DNA from: VAZQ01 sp963785745
GTDB lineage: Bacteria; Pseudomonadota; Alphaproteobacteria; Rhizobiales; Xanthobacteraceae
Direction: 5' to 3'
DNA length: 64,000 bases
NCBI GenBank assembly: GCA_963785745.1
Contig: CAWAWR010000006.1
Location: 186,001 to 250,000 of the forward strand
Shown: piece after piece, positions 59,594-64,000 of the stretch
Layout: each line of letters opens with the position of its first letter
How positions within the stretch are numbered: position 1 is the stretch's first letter
Notes under the pieces: model-generated
Seen by the model: the letters and a program-made list of their open reading frames with translations, nothing else
What the model was told of the DNA's origin: nothing
Database searches by the model: none
Made by a program: the position numbers and the translations under genes

Positions 59594-60340
59594 TCACGGC
59601 AAATCCAACGCATATGGATCGCGCGCGATGGCAAGCTTCTCGCGCGTCACCGAAACGCCGTTGGAATTACTCAGCCGAACGACGTTGAATGTCCCGGCGA
59701 ACTCCGGCGACCCCGAGTAATAAGCCGCGACCGCCCCATTCCCAACTTTTGCCGGTGAATTCCAGTGCCCGAGCGCCACATAATCGGCGCCGGTCGCGGC
59801 GATGTCCTCATCCCCGATCAGCCACGACGGCCGCGGCCAGGTCACCCGGTCGGGCGTCGGCACGTAGTGACCGTGCGCGGTGGCGATCTGCCAGCGGGTC
59901 TGCCGCGGTCGAATCGTCTCGAACGGAATCATGTCGGAATAGTCGCGGTGGGCGCGGCCCCAAATCTCCAGATCGAGATTGGGAAATACAACGGCCTCGT
60001 CATGCGTGAGACCGATGATGTGCAGGTTGGATACTTCGACGAGGCTTTTGCGGTGAAACACCGCTTCGGGCATGACCGGATCGTGATTGCCCGGCAACAG
60101 CACCACCGGGACTTGCGCGGCGGCGATCACCGCCGCCGTACGATCGATCAGTTCGTCGGGCAGCCGGTGGCAGTCGAACGTGTCACCGGCGAGCAGCACC
60201 ACATCGGCGCCGATGCCGCGCGCCGCGTCGAGCACGCACGCCAAGCCAGCGGTTCCGTCGCCGCTATGAATTTCCGCGGTGTAGACGTGATCCACATGGA
60301 CGTCGGACGTGTGTACGACGATAACGTCCCTACCAACCAT
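59594..60340 (-). CDS. Metallophosphoesterase (SbcD-like)
   Basis: The protein of about 248 residues holds the calcineurin-type metal-binding series: VVHTSDVHVDHVY (D-x-H), LLAGDTFDCHRLP (G-D), VVLLPGNHDPVMP (G-N-H-D), ATAHGHYVP (H) and YVALGHWN (G-H). It is closest in layout to DNA repair exonuclease/SbcD-type hydrolases but lacks a partner SbcC gene, so the substrate may be a small phosphoester. It overlaps the stop of the upstream receptor gene (ATGA at 60340), so they are co-translated. Confidence 0.85.
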   Translation of the reverse strand: MVGRDVIVVHTSDVHVDHVYTAEIHSGDGTAGLACVLDAARGIGADVVLLAGDTFDCHRLPDELIDRTAAVIAAAQVPVVLLPGNHDPVMPEAVFHRKSLVEVSNLHIIGLTHDEAVVFPNLDLEIWGRAHRDYSDMIPFETIRPRQTRWQIATAHGHYVPTPDRVTWPRPSWLIGDEDIAATGADYVALGHWNSPAKVGNGAVAAYYSGSPEFAGTFNVVRLSNSNGVSVTREKLAIARDPYALDLP

Positions 60341-61317
60341 CACCACTTCATCAGTTTCTTCGTTGCCACTTCGTTGTCCTTCAGGAACTTACGATATTCC
60401 TCTCCCTGAATCACCAGCGGCTCGAGGCTGAGCTGCTCCGCGCGCTGCTGATGCTCCTTCGAGTTGATCACCTGGGCCAACGCCGAGGTGAGCTTTGCCT
60501 GCGCCTCCTTGTTCAGCTTGGCGGGAGTCGCAATCCCGCGCGTCACCGACCAGACCTGGTTGAAGCCCTGCTCCTTGAACGTCGGTCCGTTGGGCAGGAA
60601 GCGCGAGCGCGACGGCGCCATGACGCCGAGCAGCCGGAATTGTCCCGCCCTCACCTCTTCCGCCACCTCGCTGATATTCGCGCCCAGCACATGGATGTGG
60701 CCGCCGAGCGCCTGGGTCTTGGCTTCGGCCGTGCTCTTTGAGTGGATGACGATGAACTTGGTGCCGGTCTCCGCCTCGATCCCGAGGATCGCGATATGGT
60801 CGTCGCTCCCCGCGCCAAAGGCCGAGACCGTGATGGTGTCGGGCTGTTTCTTCGCTGCGTCGATGACGTCCTTCAACGTCTTGAAGGGGCTGTCGGCTTT
60901 CACCGCCCAGACATTGTAGTCGATCACATGGTTGATGATGGGCGTGAAGCTGTCGAGCGTCTCCTTGCGGCCGATCTGCGGATCGAGATAGCCCGCGAAC
61001 ATGCTCGGCACGTTCAGGTATCCGAGCGTGTAGCCGTCCGGCTTCGCCCCTGCCAGCGCGCCCCAGCCGACCCAGCCGCCGCCGCCGCCGCGGTTCTCGA
61101 CCGTGACCGGCTTGCCGATGACCGGCTCCAGATCCTTGGCGAGCAGCCGCGCGGTGATGTCGGTGCCGCCGCCCGCGCCATAAGGCACGATCAGCGTCAG
61201 ATTGCGTTCCGGATATTGCGCATGCGCCGGGCGGATACCCGCCGTGCCGGCGAGCAGCAGCGCCGAAGCGCTCGCGGTCGCGCCGAGAAATTCACGTCTG
61301 GTGCTGCGTACCGTCAT
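60340..61317 (-). CDS. Tripartite tricarboxylate transporter receptor TctC/Bug (classical)
   Basis: The 325-residue protein has a Tat-like twin-arginine signal (TVRSTRREFLGATASASALLLAGTAG), then YPERNLTLIVPYGAGGGTDITARLLAKDLEP, ENRGGGGGWVGWG and KPDGYTLGYLNVPS. These are the hallmarks of classical Bug receptors. It is co-translated with the metallophosphoesterase and lies near the sugar phosphate isomerase-like gene. Probably a receptor for a dicarboxylate or aromatic acid. No TctA/B follow. Confidence 0.88.
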   Translation of the reverse strand: MTVRSTRREFLGATASASALLLAGTAGIRPAHAQYPERNLTLIVPYGAGGGTDITARLLAKDLEPVIGKPVTVENRGGGGGWVGWGALAGAKPDGYTLGYLNVPSMFAGYLDPQIGRKETLDSFTPIINHVIDYNVWAVKADSPFKTLKDVIDAAKKQPDTITVSAFGAGSDDHIAILGIEAETGTKFIVIHSKSTAEAKTQALGGHIHVLGANISEVAEEVRAGQFRLLGVMAPSRSRFLPNGPTFKEQGFNQVWSVTRGIATPAKLNKEAQAKLTSALAQVINSKEHQQRAEQLSLEPLVIQGEEYRKFLKDNEVATKKLMKW

Positions 61318-61435
61318 GTCGTCCTCCCTCTGCCCGGCACATGCCGGAACCGTCGACTATTGGCGATGCGTTTTTATTGTTATTCGCCGCGACGATAGCG
61401 GCTTCCGGAAGGGCGGTCGAGCGCGAGTGGCCCGC

Positions 61436-62272
61436 TCAGGATGCGACAGGTTGCGCCTTTTTGATCAGGGCGCGCATCGCCTCCACGCCCTCGCGCGCGA
61501 CCTCGACCGGCGAGCGCTCCCACAGCGCCGGATTGGGCGCCTCGTAGCTCAGGTGGCCGTCGAAGCCCTTTTCCGCGAGCAACGAGAGCACCTCGTTCCA
61601 GCGCACGACGCCCTGCCCCGGCGGCAGCCGGTCGGTCGGTCGCTTGACACCGGCGGCGACCGGCGCAGCCGGCGCGTCGCTGAACTGGAACGCGATCATC
61701 TCGCCCGGCGCGACGTCGGTAAATCCGCGCCCACCGGCGCCGCTTCGCTCCAGATGATACGCGTCGAGCAGCATCCCGGCGTTCGGCCGATCGGCGCCGT
61801 TGAGGATCTCGCGCAGCGCCGCGATCGAGTTGATGACGGCGTGTTGCGAGTTGAACTCGATCGCGAGCGTGAGGCCGTACTTGCCGCAAATATCGGCGCC
61901 GCGTTTCAGGTTCTCGATGGCGTCCTGCGGCGTGCCGACGTTCTGGCCGGGCGCACACATCACCTGCGGGCAATTGAGCGCGACGGCGTTCTCGCAGGTC
62001 TCCTCCAGCACATCGAACAGCCGCGTGCTTTCTTCGCCCTTGGCGAATAACCAGCCGTATTCGCAGCCGAGCGTGCAGACCGGAATTCCAGCCGCGCGGA
62101 CGATGTCGAGCACCTGGCCGTTCGGCATGCCGCGTTCGTAGCAGCGGGTAAAGTCGATGCGGCGCAATTCGAGCGCGTCAAAGCCGCCGTCGCGCGCCGC
62201 CTTAACCGCGGCCTCAAGCGGCGTGGTGTCGATAGTCCAGGTGTGCAGCGCCAGGCGTCCGAACTGCGCCAT
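61436..62272 (-). CDS. Sugar phosphate isomerase/epimerase (xylose isomerase-like TIM barrel)
   Basis: The 278-residue protein is an AP-endonuclease-2/xylose-isomerase-like barrel: AVKAARDGGFDALELRRIDF, PVCTLGCEYGWLF, ALNCPQVMCAPGQN, YGLTLAIEFNSQHAVINS (metal Glu), AGMLLDAYHLERSG (Asp, His), IAFQFSD, VVRWNEVLSLLAEKGFDGHLSYEA (Glu). Such enzymes isomerise or epimerise sugar acids or inositol intermediates. It sits between two Bug receptors, in keeping with catabolism of an imported compound. Confidence 0.85.
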   Translation of the reverse strand: MAQFGRLALHTWTIDTTPLEAAVKAARDGGFDALELRRIDFTRCYERGMPNGQVLDIVRAAGIPVCTLGCEYGWLFAKGEESTRLFDVLEETCENAVALNCPQVMCAPGQNVGTPQDAIENLKRGADICGKYGLTLAIEFNSQHAVINSIAALREILNGADRPNAGMLLDAYHLERSGAGGRGFTDVAPGEMIAFQFSDAPAAPVAAGVKRPTDRLPPGQGVVRWNEVLSLLAEKGFDGHLSYEAPNPALWERSPVEVAREGVEAMRALIKKAQPVAS

Positions 62273-62317
62273 GCAGGGTGTCCTCGTCTTAGGTCATTGC
62301 GGGGGTGTCGTGCCGTG

Positions 62318-63304
62318 TCAGTCCAGCTTCACGTTAGCGGCGCGCGCCACCTTGGTCCACTTGTCGATCTCGGACTTGATGTAGGCGCCGAATTCCTCCG
62401 GCGAGCTCACGGCCGGCTCGAGGCCGGCATTGGCGAGCTGCTTGATCGCCTCCGGATCGGCGAGCGCCTTGCGCATCGCGGCGTTGAGCAGATCGACGAT
62501 GGGCCGCGGCGTCCCGGCCGGCGCCGCGAGACCAAACCACGACGTCACCTCGTAGCCCGGGAAAGTCTCCGCGATGGTCGGCAGGTCCGGATGGTCGGGA
62601 TGGCGCTTGAGGCTCGACACCGCGATCGCGCGCGCCTTGCCGCTCTTGAGCGCCGGCAGCGCCGACGGCGTCGCCGGCATCATCAGTTGCGCCTCGCCGC
62701 CCATCACCGCGGTCACGCCCGGGCCGCTGCCCTTGTAGGGCACATGCACCATGTTGATGTTGCCCGCCATGGTACGAAGCAGCTCGACCGCAAGATGCTG
62801 CGAGGAGCCCTGCCCTGGCGACGCATAGAACAGCTTTCCGGGATTGGCCTTGGCGTGGTCGACGACGTCCTTGATCGTCTTGAACGGCAGCCCTGAATTC
62901 ACGATCAGCAGGTTCGAGGTCTGGCCCGCGCGGCCGATCGGCGTGAAGCCTTTGATCGGATCGTAGGGCAGCTTCTCGTAGAGCGCGGGATTGACGCCAT
63001 GGCTCGAGATATTGGCGAGGATCAGCGTGTAGCCGTCGGGCGGCGCTTTCGACGTTAACTCGCCGCCCAGGAGGCCGCCCGCGCCCGGGCGATTGTCGAC
63101 GATCATCTGCTGGCCGAGATTGGCGGCGATGCGCTGTGCCAGGATTCGCGCCACCGTGTCGGTTGCGCTGCCCACCGCCTGCGGGACGATGATGCGGACG
63201 GTCGTCTTCTTCGGATAGTCCTGCGCGCCAGCCGGCAGCACCGCCGCGGCGGCGAGCGACGCGGCAGCGATGACCATGATCGTCCGGCGGCTGTTTGGGC
63301 GCAT
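62318..63304 (-). CDS. Tripartite tricarboxylate transporter receptor TctC/Bug (classical)
   Basis: About 328 residues: signal peptide (RRTIMVIAAASLAAAAVLPAGA), YPKKTTVRIIVPQAVGSATDTVARILAQRI, VDNRPGAGGLLGGEL, PPDGYTLILANISSHG, and FYASPGQGSSQHLAVELLR. The DNRPGAG loop is the classical Bug signature. GGAGGAATTTC precedes the ATG at 63304. It is downstream of, and on the same strand as, an EamA-type transporter. Ligand unknown; carboxylic acid likely. Confidence 0.9.
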   Translation of the reverse strand: MRPNSRRTIMVIAAASLAAAAVLPAGAQDYPKKTTVRIIVPQAVGSATDTVARILAQRIAANLGQQMIVDNRPGAGGLLGGELTSKAPPDGYTLILANISSHGVNPALYEKLPYDPIKGFTPIGRAGQTSNLLIVNSGLPFKTIKDVVDHAKANPGKLFYASPGQGSSQHLAVELLRTMAGNINMVHVPYKGSGPGVTAVMGGEAQLMMPATPSALPALKSGKARAIAVSSLKRHPDHPDLPTIAETFPGYEVTSWFGLAAPAGTPRPIVDLLNAAMRKALADPEAIKQLANAGLEPAVSSPEEFGAYIKSEIDKWTKVARAANVKLD

Positions 63305-63376
63305 GAAATTCCTCCGCAATGTTGTTGGGTCGCATTGTTGCATACCGGCGGCGGCCCGCAATACGCGATGGCGGCG

Positions 63377-64000
63377 TCAGGACTGCGGCGTAGCGATGCG
63401 CCAGTTCACCAGGAACACGCCGGCGACGCATACCGCCATGCCGACCAGCGCCAGCGGTTCGAGGCGTTCGCCAAATGCGGCATAGGCCATCAGCGCCGTG
63501 ACCGGCGTCGTCAGATAGAACAGGCTCAGCACCCGCGCCGCGGCCTGATGGCGGATCAGAAAGTAGAGCAGCCAGATCGCGCCAAACGACAGCACGAAGA
63601 CGAGGTAGGCGAGCGCGAAAGCGAATTCCGCGGTCCAGCTCACCGCGCGGGTTTCGAACAGCAGCGCGCCGATGCCGAGCATCACGCCGGCAGCGGTGTA
63701 CTGGATCAGGAAGCCCGGCCGCCAATCGATGCGGCCGCCGAAGTGCTTCTGGTAGAGCGTGCCGATGGTCATGCCGATCAGCGCCACCACGGCCGCGATC
63801 CAGCCGAGGGCGGTGGTCTCCCCGCCAGCCTTGCCCTGCACGACCAGGGCCACACCGGCGATGCCCAGCAGCAGCCCGGCCCATTGCCGCGGGATCACCC
63901 GCTCGCCCAGCCAGCGGCTGGCAAGCGTCGTGGTCAGTATCGGCTGAAGGCTCACGACCAATGCAACCAGGCCAGCCGGCAGATGATTGTGAAGCGATAC
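63377..64000 (-). CDS. EamA/DMT family transporter, 5'-truncated by window edge
   Basis: The C-terminal 208 residues of a ten-helix drug/metabolite transporter are visible; the frame is open to the right edge. It starts in the last helices of the first EamA repeat (LHNHLPAGLVALVVSLQPILTT, ASRWLGERVIPRQWAGLLLGIAGVALVV) and continues with the second (LGWIAAVVALIGMTIGTLYQKHFG through LSLFYLTTPVTALMAYAAFGERLEPLALVGMAVCVAGVFLV). It exports small metabolites or amino acids by family. The start lies outside the window. Confidence 0.88.
   Translation of the reverse strand, partial: VSLHNHLPAGLVALVVSLQPILTTTLASRWLGERVIPRQWAGLLLGIAGVALVVQGKAGGETTALGWIAAVVALIGMTIGTLYQKHFGGRIDWRPGFLIQYTAAGVMLGIGALLFETRAVSWTAEFAFALAYLVFVLSFGAIWLLYFLIRHQAAARVLSLFYLTTPVTALMAYAAFGERLEPLALVGMAVCVAGVFLVNWRIATPQS

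Noticed and set aside
62334..63884. 516-codon minus-strand frame overlapping the Bug receptor and EamA gene
   Set aside because: It is an out-of-frame reading of two well-recognised genes on the same strand.

Overview
The window is about 64 kb of high-GC chromosome from an alphaproteobacterium, most likely Hyphomicrobiales (Bradyrhizobium, Rhodopseudomonas, Pseudolabrys or a related genus). This rests on gene families typical of that group: many Bug/TctC solute receptors, a VUT-family transporter beside queC, an LprI-like protein, DUF599, DUF805, DUF3551 and DUF4112 proteins, and a PccA-type biotin carboxylase. No 16S rRNA or other decisive marker is present, so the genus is not fixed.

Left host segment (1-11.1 kb): an ABC ATPase fragment with its membrane-anchored NEW3-domain partner, a GST, DUF599, two paralogous micro-membrane proteins, YdcF, an RraA-like protein, a queuosine pair (queC and VUT transporter), an FkbM methyltransferase, two aldo/keto reductases, an LprI-like protein, an amino-acid-type receptor and a CBS-domain protein.

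Mobile segment (11.10-21.19 kb): a decayed integrative element or prophage relic. It starts and ends with a 16-bp direct repeat that overlaps the ribosome binding site and start codon of the CBS gene. It carries a P4-like integrase, an excisionase-like gene with a stop codon, a sigma-factor-like regulator, a translationally coupled AAA-ATPase operon, a symmetrical array of four 12-bp repeats, an IS256-family transposase, a terminase remnant, several tiny membrane proteins and a duplicated set of hairpins.

Right host segment (21.2-64 kb): a TPR secretory protein divergent from a winged-helix/TolB/TPR regulator, an HTH regulator, a GGDEF-EAL protein, mgtE, a polysaccharide deacetylase, tRNA-Leu, fliN, lipB, an acylphosphatase/GGCT/DUF805 operon, pccA, a badly frame-disrupted MgtC/DUF4010 gene, a peroxiredoxin, a MetE-like protein, an L,D-transpeptidase/receptor/L,D-transpeptidase cassette, tRNA-Arg, a GSH-formaldehyde (S-nitrosoglutathione) dehydrogenase next to a globin, a chemoreceptor with a coupled partner, and six Bug/TctC-type receptors without any TctA or TctB permease in the window. 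The last part (55.7-64 kb) looks like an organic-acid scavenging region.

Caution: at least twelve otherwise well-conserved genes are interrupted by single-base frameshifts with the protein sequence continuing in another frame. Inside the mobile element some of this may be real decay, but in host genes such as pccA, mgtE and the peroxiredoxin it looks like sequencing or assembly indels. Where I could see the join, I annotated the full-length gene and gave the approximate shift position.
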